Of a stretch of 64,000 nucleotides of DNA, positions 1 to 8,688 are shown one piece after another (position 1 is the first letter of the stretch; every line of letters begins with the position of its first letter). The DNA lies in NCBI RefSeq assembly GCF_010645065.1, contig NZ_JAADZW010000004.1, forward strand, positions 141,087 through 205,086, written 5' to 3'. This DNA comes from Flavobacterium fluviatile (GTDB lineage Bacteria; Bacteroidota; Bacteroidia; Flavobacteriales; Flavobacteriaceae). Both the position numbers and the translations under genes were made by a program. The notes under the pieces were generated by a model. It worked only from the letters and a program-made list of their open reading frames with translations, was not told the origin of the DNA and made no database searches.

Positions 1-66
1 CAGGGTTTCCCGAATGTATTTTTCGGCATTATATGTGGGTGTTATGATAGAAACTAACTCACTCAT
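1..66 (-). CDS. Glycosyltransferase family 2, N-terminal fragment
   Basis: Only the first 22 codons lie inside the window. They read MSELVSIITPTYN followed by AEKYI, the classic first beta strand and nucleotide-binding start of GT-A fold family 2 glycosyltransferases (VSIITPTYN). The start codon overlaps the stop of the upstream sugar transferase gene by one base (TGATG), so the two are probably translationally coupled in a polysaccharide operon. The acceptor and the sugar cannot be judged from the fragment. Confidence 0.8.
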   Translation of the reverse strand, partial: MSELVSIITPTYNAEKYIRETL

Positions 67-1418
67 CAATATGCTTTTTCATCACCTTTAATAATGTGGT
101 AAATCGTAATTACAATAATTTTCAAGTCTAATAAAATCGACCAGTTTTCGATATAAAAAATATCATATTTGACCCGGTTTATAATATCGTAATCGGTTTC
201 GATTTCTCCCCGAAAACCTTTTACCTGAGCCAGACCTGTAATACCGGGTTTTATAAAATGGCGCACCATAAACTTATCAACTTTAAGTATATATTCCTGA
301 TTATAACTTACAATATGTGGTCTAGGCCCGACTACAGACATTTCCCCAATCAAAACATTAAAAAACTGAGGCAGTTCATCGATGCTGGTTTTTCGAATAA
401 ACCTCCCGATTTTCGTGACTCTCGGATCGTTTTTAGAAACCTGATTCATAACCGTTTCATTACTCACTTCCATTGAACGAAATTTATAACAATTGAATTC
501 CTCATTATTAAGTCCATTGCGTTTTTGTCTGATTAAGATGGGTCCCTTTGATTCCAGTTTTATTAAAATTGCTAAAATTGGAAAAATCCACGAAAGAACT
601 CCCAGAATGATAATTATTGAAAAAACGACATCGAAAGTTCGTTTCATTATCTTGTACAAATGTTCATCCAGACGAATACTTCTGAGAGCAATTACCGGAA
701 TATAGTCATAATATTCTAAGATGGAATTTCTGAAAAATATCTGATTCCCTTCCGGAATGAATTTCAATGTTTTTAAATTGCTATCAGCAAAATCAATAAT
801 CTCGTTCATTTGATCCTGTGATAAACCAATAATAGAACAATACATTTCATCCATATTTCTATTCAGAACAAATTCGAACATTTGCTCAATATGCTCTGTT
901 TTTACTTCTTCAAATTCAAAAACATGAATCAGTTCATATCCATAATCCGGATTCTCAGTAAAAAAATGTCTTAAAGGTGAAATACTTTCTTTATTGCCTA
1001 ACAGTACAACTTTTCTGAGATTGCCTCTAAAAACAACACGGTATGTCTGCAGGAAATAGTAAATTGAAAACTTGATGAATAAGATAAGAATAAATATAAA
1101 CCATAAATAAAACAACAACGTTCTAAAACTGGTTTGCTTAGCAAAAAAGAATGCAAGGGCAAAAACTACAAAACCAAATAAGCAGGCTTGTTTTAAAGCA
1201 CAATTTAAAATTGCGATAACTTTAGTATAACGATATACTTCGTAAAAACCTAAATCGGATGCAATACCGATCCAGCCAATATTAAGTACAGCTAAAAATA
1301 AAATTTGATCTACAGGAAAATGCGCAATATAAACCGCAAAAAAATTGATAATTATTAAATCAATTAAATAGGAGAACGGACGGATATAGCCTGAATATTT
1401 TCCTGTTTTTGTCCGCAT
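66..1418 (-). CDS. Polyprenyl-phosphate sugar-1-phosphate transferase (WbaP/EpsE-type)
   Basis: A 450-residue protein with the usual layout of exopolysaccharide initiating transferases. About four hydrophobic segments fill the first 120 residues, a soluble Rossmann-like region follows (about 130-240), and then a membrane segment plus the bacterial sugar transferase domain (about 258-450). The catalytic-domain signatures IRQKRNG, CYKFRSM, TSIDELPQ and MSVVGPRP are all present. The family moves a sugar-1-phosphate from a nucleotide sugar to undecaprenyl phosphate at the inner membrane, which starts a polysaccharide repeat unit. It abuts the UDP-sugar decarboxylase upstream with no gap and overlaps a GT2 gene downstream, so the three form one operon. 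The exact sugar is not readable from sequence. Confidence 0.92.
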   Translation of the reverse strand: MRTKTGKYSGYIRPFSYLIDLIIINFFAVYIAHFPVDQILFLAVLNIGWIGIASDLGFYEVYRYTKVIAILNCALKQACLFGFVVFALAFFFAKQTSFRTLLFYLWFIFILILFIKFSIYYFLQTYRVVFRGNLRKVVLLGNKESISPLRHFFTENPDYGYELIHVFEFEEVKTEHIEQMFEFVLNRNMDEMYCSIIGLSQDQMNEIIDFADSNLKTLKFIPEGNQIFFRNSILEYYDYIPVIALRSIRLDEHLYKIMKRTFDVVFSIIIILGVLSWIFPILAILIKLESKGPILIRQKRNGLNNEEFNCYKFRSMEVSNETVMNQVSKNDPRVTKIGRFIRKTSIDELPQFFNVLIGEMSVVGPRPHIVSYNQEYILKVDKFMVRHFIKPGITGLAQVKGFRGEIETDYDIINRVKYDIFYIENWSILLDLKIIVITIYHIIKGDEKAY

Positions 1419-2402
1419 TTATTTTATATAGTTTGAAAAATCTTTATGCTCTTCTTTCGAAAGTTCTTCTTTTGAAAGCGATTTAAAATAATCATACGTG
1501 ATTTTCATTCCTTCTGCCCGGTTTACTCTGGCTTCCCATCCCAATAATTCTTTTGCTTTTGTCGTATCGGGCTGACGCTGAAGCGGATCGTTTATTGGTA
1601 ACGGATGATACACCACTTTTTGACTGGTTCCGGTAAGTTTTATGATTTCTTCTGCAAAATCTTTGATGGTAATTTCGTCGGGATTTCCAATATTTACCGG
1701 ATACACATAATCAGAATGGAGTAATCTGTAAATTCCCTCAACCTGATCGTCAACATAACAGAAAGAACGCGTCTGCATTCCGTCTCCAAAAATGGTCAGA
1801 TCTTCTCCACGAAGCGCCTGCCCTATAAAAGCCGGAATGACACGACCGTCATTAAGGCGCATTCTTGGTCCGTAGGTGTTAAAAATACGTACAATTCTGG
1901 TTTCTACACCATGAAAAGTATGGTACGCCATGGTTATGGATTCCTGAAAACGTTTGGCCTCATCATAAACCCCGCGTGGCCCAATGGTGTTTACGTTTCC
2001 GTAATATTCTTCTGTCTGCGGATGAACCAGAGGATCTCCATACACTTCTGAAGTTGAAGCTATTAAAATCCTTGCTTTTTTTACTCGGGCCAATCCTAAT
2101 AAATTGTGTGTTCCCAAAGAACCAACTTTTAAAGTCTGAATCGGGATTTTTAAATAATCAATTGGACTTGCCGGTGAAGCAAAATGCAAAATATAATCTA
2201 ATTTGCCCGGAATATGAACAAATTTGGTGATGTCATGATGGTAAAACTCAAAATGTTCTAATTTGAACAAATGTTCAATATTTTTCAGATCGCCCGTAAT
2301 CAGATTATCCATTCCGATAACATAATAGCCCTCTTTGATAAATCTGTCACACAAATGTGATCCTAAAAATCCTGCAGCACCTGTAATAAGTATTCTTTTC
2401 AT
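1419..2402 (-). CDS. UDP-glucuronate decarboxylase (UDP-xylose synthase type, SDR fold)
   Basis: A 327-residue extended short-chain dehydrogenase. The NAD-binding motif GAAGFLG is at residues 8-14, the STSEVYG motif at about 116-122, and the catalytic pair Y146-xxx-K150 falls in GVYDEAK. The segments [11 protein letters not shown] and [11 protein letters not shown] are typical of UDP-glucuronate decarboxylases (UXS), which turn UDP-glucuronate into UDP-xylose through a 4-keto intermediate. It is the first gene of the polysaccharide operon, so UDP-xylose or a derivative is a likely building block. A 4,6-dehydratase or epimerase is the alternative, but the SPASP motif favours UXS. Confidence 0.9.
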   Translation of the reverse strand: MKRILITGAAGFLGSHLCDRFIKEGYYVIGMDNLITGDLKNIEHLFKLEHFEFYHHDITKFVHIPGKLDYILHFASPASPIDYLKIPIQTLKVGSLGTHNLLGLARVKKARILIASTSEVYGDPLVHPQTEEYYGNVNTIGPRGVYDEAKRFQESITMAYHTFHGVETRIVRIFNTYGPRMRLNDGRVIPAFIGQALRGEDLTIFGDGMQTRSFCYVDDQVEGIYRLLHSDYVYPVNIGNPDEITIKDFAEEIIKLTGTSQKVVYHPLPINDPLQRQPDTTKAKELLGWEARVNRAEGMKITYDYFKSLSKEELSKEEHKDFSNYIK

Positions 2403-2421
2403 ATTAATTTGTTTCCTGGAG

Positions 2422-2429
2422 CAAATTTA
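2422..2429 (-). promoter_or_regulatory. Candidate -7 box (TAAATTTG) of the polysaccharide operon
   Basis: On the minus strand TAAATTTG fits the Bacteroidota sigma-A -7 consensus TAnnTTTG and lies about 20 bases ahead of the UDP-glucuronate decarboxylase start. No TTG at the ideal -33 spacing was found. Confidence 0.4.
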
Positions 2430-2453
2430 CTTTTTCAATTTTATAAAATATAT

Positions 2454-4178
2454 TTAAAGTTTATCTTTTTCTGTGCTTATTAAATTTACTCCCAGCTGAT
2501 TGTTTAGATTTAAAATTTGTTCCAGGATTTTAATAGTAATTAAATATGTTGGTTTTACCCCTGTAGTTCCTAAACCTCCTGAAGCCAGAGTGCTTCCGGT
2601 TTCTAAAGGGTTGTCTGAAGCATAATAAGCATATCGGACTTTAATATCCTGAGGCACGCTTTTTCTGATTTTTGATGCCGACTGAATTGCCTTTTGATAA
2701 TAAGAACCTTCCATTTCAAGACCGATTACGCCCCAGGTCGATTCGTGAAAAAATTTCAACAAATCCCTGTTTTGCAATGAAGTCCCTAAAACCGTTACCA
2801 TTGCTCCTTCGTAAACTGCAATATCATTTCCTTCGAACATGGCACCAGTAAGTTCGTTTTCGAAGAAATAATTATCTGCGGTTCCTTCGTTTATATGAGC
2901 TGACGGAATCATAATATCTCCTTTTCCACCTTCCAGAATCCCTGCCTTGCCCATTATTGAAACCGATTTTACATTCAATAAAGTATCTTTTTTATACGGC
3001 TTCAAAAGTTCATCTATGGTTTCATAGGCCTGTTCCCCAAAAGCATAATCCATTACAATTATAACCGGCTTTTCTTCCCCTACATTTGCATAGGTAAAGG
3101 CTGTTTTGTTCCAGTCAATTTTGGCCGTATCAAAAATCTGGACATCTATATTAGTTCCGGATGTGTCAGGCAAAAAAATCATTCCGTTTTTCAAAGCTAA
3201 TTCCTCAACTAAACTTCTGATTTCCTTGGCGGCAGATTTGCTCAATTCTTCATAAATAAAGAAATCTGATTTGTTTTTAAACTTTGTTTTCAGGAGTGGT
3301 GTTGCAAAAATTGAGTTCATCACACTATGCATGTTCGCACTAATGATATGAATTGGTCTTTTTAAAAGATTATTGGCTTTCAGAACTTCCTTAATGTTGG
3401 TTGCCCAGATTTCTCCATGAATGTGATGTCCTAAACGCTCTCTTAAAACGGGACTAAAAGTGATGGTTCTTTTGTTGTTCTCCATCATTTCTTCAATGGC
3501 TAATTTTCCAAGCCAATAGATGACATGCAGAAAACGATCCGGCGCATTTTCTGAACCAAAAGCATCATAAATATCTAAAACTTCTTCAAATGTTCTGGCT
3601 AGAATATTAGCTGCGTGCGAAATTGCTTTTTCTTTTTCTATCTGGGACAGTTTTTTGGTTTGCAGTATGGCTTGTTCCAGTTTAAGCCAGTCACGCGAAA
3701 CTTCTCCTCCATCATCTAATAAAACCCTGTTTTTGATTTTATGCGATTCGATGAAAATAAAAGTCAAATGTGTCAGGATATCGTAAATGTCTGAACGTCC
3801 GCGTGTGATCTCAACATTCATTTGTTCCTCATCAATTCTATAACAGTTTCTTCTTCTTTTTGGAGGAACAATAGGCTGAAAATGTGATTTGGAATAGCCT
3901 TCATCTGAGGTTAAATTGATAAAACGGCATTGTTCTATTCCTATCGGAAGACGCTCAATAACGTATAAAAGTCCGTTTAGTTCTACTTTTTCCTCGGCAA
4001 TATTTCCGTAGATTTCAGGACGCAACGCCAATAATGATTCTCTTAAACTATCGCCCGAAACTCCCATTGGTTTGTAGAAACCGCGGTTGAATAAATGGCG
4101 CATGGTGATGTACATTTTTTCAATCGCTGCGGATGACTCCTGTGCTCTTGATCTCGATATATGTTTGGTTTCTTTCAT
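2454..4178 (-). CDS. Conserved Bacteroidota protein (DUF6909-like) with nucleoside-phosphorylase-like C-terminus
   Basis: A 574-residue soluble protein without signal peptide. The C-terminal part (about 340-560) carries GLEMEGSYY and a serine/glycine-rich stretch near YYASDNPLETGS, resembling purine/uridine phosphorylase-fold enzymes, where a MEG-type motif binds the ribose. The N-terminal half is helical and not recognised. I recall the family only as an uncharacterised Bacteroidota-conserved group (DUF6909), so substrate and role are open. It stands alone between the polysaccharide operon and the GH3 operon, 51 bases ahead of the decarboxylase gene's stop-side neighbour. Confidence 0.65.
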   Translation of the reverse strand: MKETKHISRSRAQESSAAIEKMYITMRHLFNRGFYKPMGVSGDSLRESLLALRPEIYGNIAEEKVELNGLLYVIERLPIGIEQCRFINLTSDEGYSKSHFQPIVPPKRRRNCYRIDEEQMNVEITRGRSDIYDILTHLTFIFIESHKIKNRVLLDDGGEVSRDWLKLEQAILQTKKLSQIEKEKAISHAANILARTFEEVLDIYDAFGSENAPDRFLHVIYWLGKLAIEEMMENNKRTITFSPVLRERLGHHIHGEIWATNIKEVLKANNLLKRPIHIISANMHSVMNSIFATPLLKTKFKNKSDFFIYEELSKSAAKEIRSLVEELALKNGMIFLPDTSGTNIDVQIFDTAKIDWNKTAFTYANVGEEKPVIIVMDYAFGEQAYETIDELLKPYKKDTLLNVKSVSIMGKAGILEGGKGDIMIPSAHINEGTADNYFFENELTGAMFEGNDIAVYEGAMVTVLGTSLQNRDLLKFFHESTWGVIGLEMEGSYYQKAIQSASKIRKSVPQDIKVRYAYYASDNPLETGSTLASGGLGTTGVKPTYLITIKILEQILNLNNQLGVNLISTEKDKL

Positions 4179-4298
4179 GTTTTCTTATTTTGAAATCTTC
4201 TGGAAAAAAAAGAGGATTTCGTTCTTTCCAATAAACGAAAGTAGGAATTATATATGTTATTTTTATCCGATTCTGTAAATGTCATATAATTATAACAT

Positions 4299-4688
4299 TT
4301 ATTTTAAACTGCTATTTATAATTTGAATGACCTCACATTCTGCCGCCTTTTTTATGACCTTCCATAAAAAAGCTTTTAATCCAATTTTAATTCGTCCTTT
4401 ATGAAGTTCTATAAGGGCTTCATTTAATATCCACATTTTTGCCTTTCCTGAAGTAGGAACTCGTAATGATTTATCTAAAATGATATTATCTTCATCATCC
4501 AAAAATTCTGGCCAGATCATCCATTGTTGTCTGATTTTTTCATCACCAGAATACATAAAATCCGAACGGTATCCCTGAACTGGATTTCCATTTGGCCTTC
4601 CGCCTTCTTCTGGAGAAAAAAAGCGATATTGAACTATAAAATCACAGTCTCTATTTCTATTTTGTTTATAAGGTATGTGAAAATCCAA
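4299..4688 (-). CDS. Small EF-Tu domain 3-like beta-barrel protein
   Basis: A 129-residue protein. Its core QYRFFSPEEGGRPNG followed by GYRSDFMY resembles the C-terminal beta barrel of elongation factor Tu (the EEGGR...GYRPQF region that contacts aminoacyl-tRNA). No GTPase domain is present, so it is a free-standing domain, not a translation factor. The only usable start is TTG at 4686-4688, eight bases after the GH3 stop, which fits translational reinitiation in one operon. An ATG start would lose the conserved motif. Function unknown. Confidence 0.7.
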   Translation of the reverse strand: MDFHIPYKQNRNRDCDFIVQYRFFSPEEGGRPNGNPVQGYRSDFMYSGDEKIRQQWMIWPEFLDDEDNIILDKSLRVPTSGKAKMWILNEALIELHKGRIKIGLKAFLWKVIKKAAECEVIQIINSSLK

Positions 4689-4696
4689 ATTCTGAC

Positions 4697-6181
4697 TTAT
4701 CTCAAATTATCTGCAATCTTTCGATCATTTGACAACCTCGGAATTTTATTCTGACCGCCCAATTTCCCTTGTGATTTCATGTATTGCTGAAATCCGTTTT
4801 TTGAAACTTTGGTAATGACTACCTTCTGTAAAACATTTCCGGTAATTAAATCGTCGTAATAAATGTTTTGTTTTCTCATCGAATTGTCAATTGCTTCGGC
4901 GAAAGCCTGTATATTTTCAGGTTCTTTTTCAAATTCAATCAGCCATTCGTGATAGGGTAATCCGCTGGCTGGCGTTATTTGTGGAGCAACAGTAAATTCA
5001 TTGATTACAATATTCGTATCGGCAGTTGCTTCTTTCATGGCATTTTCTACTTCATTTGCAATCACGTGCTCTCCAAAAGCCGAAATATAATGCTTGATAC
5101 GCCCGGAAACGATAACACGATACGGAGCCAAGGAAGTAAACTGAACGGTATCCCCAATGTTGTAACGCCAGAGCCCTGCATTTGTAGAAACAATTAAAGC
5201 ATAGTTTACTCCTTTTTCTACTTCACCAATAGTATAGCTTTTTGGATTTTCGGTAAAAAATTCATCTGCTTTTATAAACTCGTAGAAAATACCTGAGTTC
5301 AGCAGCAGGAGCATTCCTTTTTCTTTTTGGGAATCCTGATAGGCGAAAAATCCTTCTGAAGCCGGAAACAACTCAATGCTGTCCACTTTTTTACCAATCA
5401 TCTGCTCAAATTTTGCACGGTAAGGCTCATAATTAACACCACCGTAAATAAACAAATTGAAGTTTTTGAATATCTCGCTAATCTTTTTTCCACCGCTTTT
5501 TTCCTGCAGTTTTTCAAAATACATCTGGACCCAGGACGGAATTCCTGAAATTACAGACATATCTTCCTTAATCGTTTCATCAACAATTGCATTTACTTTG
5601 GTTTCCCAGTCTTCGATGCAATTTGTTTCCCAGGATGGCATTCTGTTTCTCTGCAGATATTTTGGAACAAAGTGCGCTACTATTCCGGAAAGTCTGCCAA
5701 AATTTATTCCGTGTTTTTCAGTCAAAATTGGGCTTCCCTGCAAAAAAATCATTTTACCATCAACAAAATCAGCATTTCCTGTTTCGTGTATATAATGAAG
5801 GATTGCATTACGCGCTGCATTAATATGATACGGCATTGAATCTTTGGTAAGCGGAATATATTTCGCTCCGGATGTTGTTCCGGAAGTCTTGGCAAAATAA
5901 ATGGGTTTTCCTCTCCACAGAATATTTTCCTGACCTGATTTTACTTTTTCTATGTACGATTTTAAATCTTCATAATCCCGAACAGGAACATTTTTTTTAA
6001 AATCTTCAATTGTTGTTATTGCGCCAAAATGATGGTCTTTTCCAAATTCAGTTGCTTTGGCACTCTCGATCAGATTCTTAAAAACCCTGAGCTGAGTTTC
6101 AACAGGTTTATCTGACCAGGAAAGTGTTTGTTTGTATATTTTTCGGGCAAAAATTTTTGCTGCTATTGACTTGATCGACAT
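4697..6181 (-). CDS. GH3 family acyl-adenylate/acyl-acid-amido synthetase
   Basis: A 494-residue member of the GH3 (auxin-responsive promoter) family, part of the acyl-adenylate-forming superfamily. The phosphate-binding motif KTSGTTSGAKYIP is at about 103-115. The motif YGGVNYEPY and the adenylate-binding area ELFPASEGFFAYQ are also present. In plants the family joins amino acids to acyl acids. In Bacteroidota the substrate is unknown. It starts 11 bases after the stop of the M23-like membrane protein and is followed after 8 bases by the EF-Tu-like gene, so the three are one transcription unit. Confidence 0.9.
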   Translation of the reverse strand: MSIKSIAAKIFARKIYKQTLSWSDKPVETQLRVFKNLIESAKATEFGKDHHFGAITTIEDFKKNVPVRDYEDLKSYIEKVKSGQENILWRGKPIYFAKTSGTTSGAKYIPLTKDSMPYHINAARNAILHYIHETGNADFVDGKMIFLQGSPILTEKHGINFGRLSGIVAHFVPKYLQRNRMPSWETNCIEDWETKVNAIVDETIKEDMSVISGIPSWVQMYFEKLQEKSGGKKISEIFKNFNLFIYGGVNYEPYRAKFEQMIGKKVDSIELFPASEGFFAYQDSQKEKGMLLLLNSGIFYEFIKADEFFTENPKSYTIGEVEKGVNYALIVSTNAGLWRYNIGDTVQFTSLAPYRVIVSGRIKHYISAFGEHVIANEVENAMKEATADTNIVINEFTVAPQITPASGLPYHEWLIEFEKEPENIQAFAEAIDNSMRKQNIYYDDLITGNVLQKVVITKVSKNGFQQYMKSQGKLGGQNKIPRLSNDRKIADNLR

Positions 6182-6192
6182 TTTGTGTGGTA

Positions 6193-6681
6193 TTATTTCT
6201 TTTTGTTTGCTTTAGTTCCACTCGACTCATTTTCTATTTCGGCAACCCTTTCCCTGAGTTTAATTTCCTCTTCTGTGGCATTCATATTAGTTTTGGGAAT
6301 TTCTTCAGACTCAGCCAGAATTGAATCTTTATTGAATTTCGAATATTCTAATTCTCCATTCAGCACTTTCTGAATAGACTTGATATAAGCTTCATTTTTT
6401 TTAAGGGAAGTTGTCAATGAATCCGATTTTATAGCCAGTTCCAAAGCATTCTTTTTTAACTCAGAAGAAGAATATCCTGGAATAAATTCCCGCAGGGGTG
6501 TAAATGCAATTATATAAGTAGTAATAAGAATTAAGAAAATTCCGCCAAATGAAAGAACGACAAAAACATTCATAAGGTTAAGTTTGAATGAAAAAATTTC
6601 CTCAAATGTATCTTCGTTCAAAATAACCAATCGGTTTTTGTTGAATAATTTTTTCCTGAAGTTATGTTTTTTCCCTGACAT
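6193..6681 (-). CDS. Membrane-anchored coiled-coil protein resembling the N-terminus of M23 peptidases (no peptidase domain)
   Basis: A 162-residue protein: a basic N-terminus (1-30), one transmembrane helix at about 36-60, then a periplasmic helical region ending in a charged tail. The segment FTPLREFIPGYSS after the membrane helix is what I recall from Flavobacteriaceae M23 metallopeptidases, where a LytM domain with HxH motifs follows at about residue 170 onward. Here the frame ends before any such domain, and the GH3 gene starts 11 bases later. It may be a naturally short paralogue or a truncated peptidase. Confidence 0.7.
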   Translation of the reverse strand: MSGKKHNFRKKLFNKNRLVILNEDTFEEIFSFKLNLMNVFVVLSFGGIFLILITTYIIAFTPLREFIPGYSSSELKKNALELAIKSDSLTTSLKKNEAYIKSIQKVLNGELEYSKFNKDSILAESEEIPKTNMNATEEEIKLRERVAEIENESSGTKANKKK

Positions 6682-6699
6682 TACGGTTATTTATACCCG

Positions 6700-6707
6700 C
6701 AAATATA
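6700..6707 (-). promoter_or_regulatory. Candidate -7 box (TATATTTG) of the M23-like/GH3/EF-Tu-like operon
   Basis: The minus-strand reading TATATTTG fits TAnnTTTG and lies 18 bases before the ATG at 6681. A clear -33 TTG at standard spacing was not seen. Confidence 0.5.
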
Positions 6708-6837
6708 GCAATTAATGATTTTAAATATTGCTGAAGAAATTTGCACAAAATTATTTAATTTATTATTTTATAAAATATTTAACGCAGCTCCATACAAATA
6801 TTTTAAACCAAAAACTATTCTTCTCCGTATATTTCTA

Positions 6838-6845
6838 TACCTTTG
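6838..6845 (+). promoter_or_regulatory. Candidate -7 box (TACCTTTG) of tatA
   Basis: TACCTTTG matches TAnnTTTG and lies 44 bases ahead of the tatA start codon. It is divergent from the minus-strand promoter at 6700-6707. Confidence 0.45.
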
Positions 6846-6889
6846 CTTAAAATTTAGAAACAATTTGCTTCGGCATTAAATATACAATC

Positions 6890-7066
6890 ATGGGAAGATT
6901 AGGTCTTACAGAAATCCTTGTTATAGTAGGTATTGTTTTATTACTTTTTGGAGGTAAAAAAATTCCGGAATTAATGAAAGGTTTGGGAAGCGGAATTAAG
7001 GAATTTAAAAATGCTGCCAAAGACGATCAGTCTGCTGTTAAAAAGCAGGAAGAAGAAGTTAAATAA
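6890..7066 (+). CDS. tatA: Sec-independent translocase subunit TatA
   Basis: A 58-residue gene. The protein begins [20 protein letters not shown], a single membrane helix, then the hinge FGGKKIPEL, a short amphipathic helix ([14 protein letters not shown]) and a charged tail. This is the TatA/TatE layout. TatA multimers form the pore of the twin-arginine pathway for folded proteins in the inner membrane. A strong hairpin terminator follows 24 bases after the stop, so the gene is probably monocistronic. tatC is not in the window. Confidence 0.93.
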   Translation: MGRLGLTEILVIVGIVLLLFGGKKIPELMKGLGSGIKEFKNAAKDDQSAVKKQEEEVK

Positions 7067-7090
7067 GACGCTGTAAAGTAGTCTTTTTAG

Positions 7091-7131
7091 AATCCCAACT
7101 GGAATCCGAACGATTTTAGTTGGGATTTTTT
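7091..7131 (+). terminator. Intrinsic terminator after tatA
   Basis: A 10-bp perfect stem (AATCCCAACT with AGTTGGGATT), a 17-base loop and a following T run. Confidence 0.85.
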
Positions 7132-7237
7132 GTGCCTCATTTTTGAAGAAATATTCAACTGTGTTTCCTGCTGTGCTTCTGAATTTTTTTATTTATATAA
7201 AAAATCTTACTTTTATCATCCCTAAATTTATATAAGT

Positions 7238-8629
7238 ATGAAAAACCTATTTCTATTAGTGAGTATTTTTCTATGTATCGAAAATCATTCACAAACAAAA
7301 CCCTTCCCTGTCAATATTGTTTTTAATAACGGCTTAATGGCAACCTCAAAAAACAGCCAGGATGCTAAAGCCAATTACGATACATGGAAATCTAATTTTA
7401 CTGAAACCTGTAACAACGGCAGATACAGAGTAAAATTCAATTCCTCGCAAACAGTTTCTGAAGGTATTGCTTATGGTATGCTTTTAAGCGTTTATTCTGC
7501 TGATAAAACTCTTTTTGACGGACTGTGGCTGTATTATAAAGATAATGCTAACAGTAATGGTGTTATGAACTGGCGAATTAACGGCTGTTCCGGAGTTGAT
7601 GGTCAAAATGGTGCTACTGATGCAGAACTCGACGCTGCTTTTGCCTTAATCGTTGCCGATTATCAGTGGGGAAGCACCGGGACAATCAATTATAAAAATG
7701 ATGCTAAAACTTTAATTACTGCCATTAAAACCCATGAAATTGAAGCTAACACTTTTGTGCTAAAACCGGGAGATGCTTTTGGCGGAAGCCAGATAACAAA
7801 TCCGTCTTACTTCTCTCCTGCTTATTACCGCGCTTTTGGTGCTTTTACCAATGATACTGTTTTTTGGAATACTGTTGCTTCAAAATCTTATGTTATTATC
7901 AACAATAATTTAACTGTTAATAATGCTGTTGGCGGTTTAGTATCTGACTGGTGTGAAGCTTCAGGAAATTATTCAGCAGAAGCTAATGGATACGCAAATG
8001 CCGGTAAGACCTACAGTTACGATGCAGCCAGAACTCCATGGAGAATAGCAGTTGACTACTTATGGTATGGAACTCCGGAGGCTAAAACGTATTGTAAAAA
8101 ATCATCCGACTTTGTACGTATAAATTTGGGAGGATCCGCCAATATTAAAAGCGGCTATAACCAAAACGGAACAGTTACCGAACAATGGAACAATGCTCCT
8201 TTTGTGGGTGCTTTTGCCTGCGCAGCAATGGCGGGTGAAAATCAGGCTCATTTAGATGCTTCTTATGCTGATTTAAAAAATATAAATGAACCAGGCAATT
8301 ATTTCAATCACACATTAAAAACATTGTATTCGTTTTTATTAACAGGAAATTTTTATCTGCCACCAAGTGCAACTTTATCTAATGATGATTTTGATATGGA
8401 AAAATCTACCGTTTTGCTTTACCCAAATCCTAGTGCTGATAAATTTACTGTCTTTGCTCCTGAAAATTCAGTAATTACGGTTTTATCTCCGCAGGGAAAC
8501 CTTATTTCAGAACGAAAAACATCTTCTGAAAACACTGAAATTAATTTGACTAATCAATCCTCAGGTTTGTATCTCATAAAAATTACAAACGGAACTAAAA
8601 CTGTCACCAAAAAAGTGATTTTAAAATAA
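7238..8629 (+). CDS. Secreted glycoside hydrolase family 8 with T9SS sorting tail
   Basis: A 463-residue protein with an N-terminal signal peptide (about 1-19). The GH8 (alpha/alpha)6 barrel covers about 25-370. The general acid is probably E75 in SEGIAYGM, and the conserved ATDAELDAA motif is at about 127-135. GH8 enzymes act on cellulose, chitosan, lichenan or xylan; the exact substrate cannot be told. Residues from about 385 to the end (LLYPNPSADKF, then ITNGTKTVTKKVILK) form a Por_Secre_tail type A signal, so the enzyme is exported by T9SS and anchored or released at the cell surface. It is a single gene ending at a bidirectional terminator. Confidence 0.92.
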   Translation: MKNLFLLVSIFLCIENHSQTKPFPVNIVFNNGLMATSKNSQDAKANYDTWKSNFTETCNNGRYRVKFNSSQTVSEGIAYGMLLSVYSADKTLFDGLWLYYKDNANSNGVMNWRINGCSGVDGQNGATDAELDAAFALIVADYQWGSTGTINYKNDAKTLITAIKTHEIEANTFVLKPGDAFGGSQITNPSYFSPAYYRAFGAFTNDTVFWNTVASKSYVIINNNLTVNNAVGGLVSDWCEASGNYSAEANGYANAGKTYSYDAARTPWRIAVDYLWYGTPEAKTYCKKSSDFVRINLGGSANIKSGYNQNGTVTEQWNNAPFVGAFACAAMAGENQAHLDASYADLKNINEPGNYFNHTLKTLYSFLLTGNFYLPPSATLSNDDFDMEKSTVLLYPNPSADKFTVFAPENSVITVLSPQGNLISERKTSSENTEINLTNQSSGLYLIKITNGTKTVTKKVILK

Positions 8630-8633
8630 ATTA

Positions 8634-8670
8634 AAAACGCCCAAACTACGAATTGTAATTTGGGCGTTTT
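8634..8670. terminator. Bidirectional terminator between convergent genes
   Basis: A 12-bp perfect stem (AAAACGCCCAAA and TTTGGGCGTTTT) with A and T flanks. It serves the GH8 gene on the plus strand and the convergent secreted-protein gene on the minus strand. Confidence 0.85.
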
Positions 8671-8688
8671 TGCATTTAATTGATGCTA

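Noticed and set aside
7132..7237. Strong promoter of the GH8 gene
   Set aside because: Only a TACTTTTA (7208-7215) with a changed last base was found and no -33 TTG, so it was not listed.
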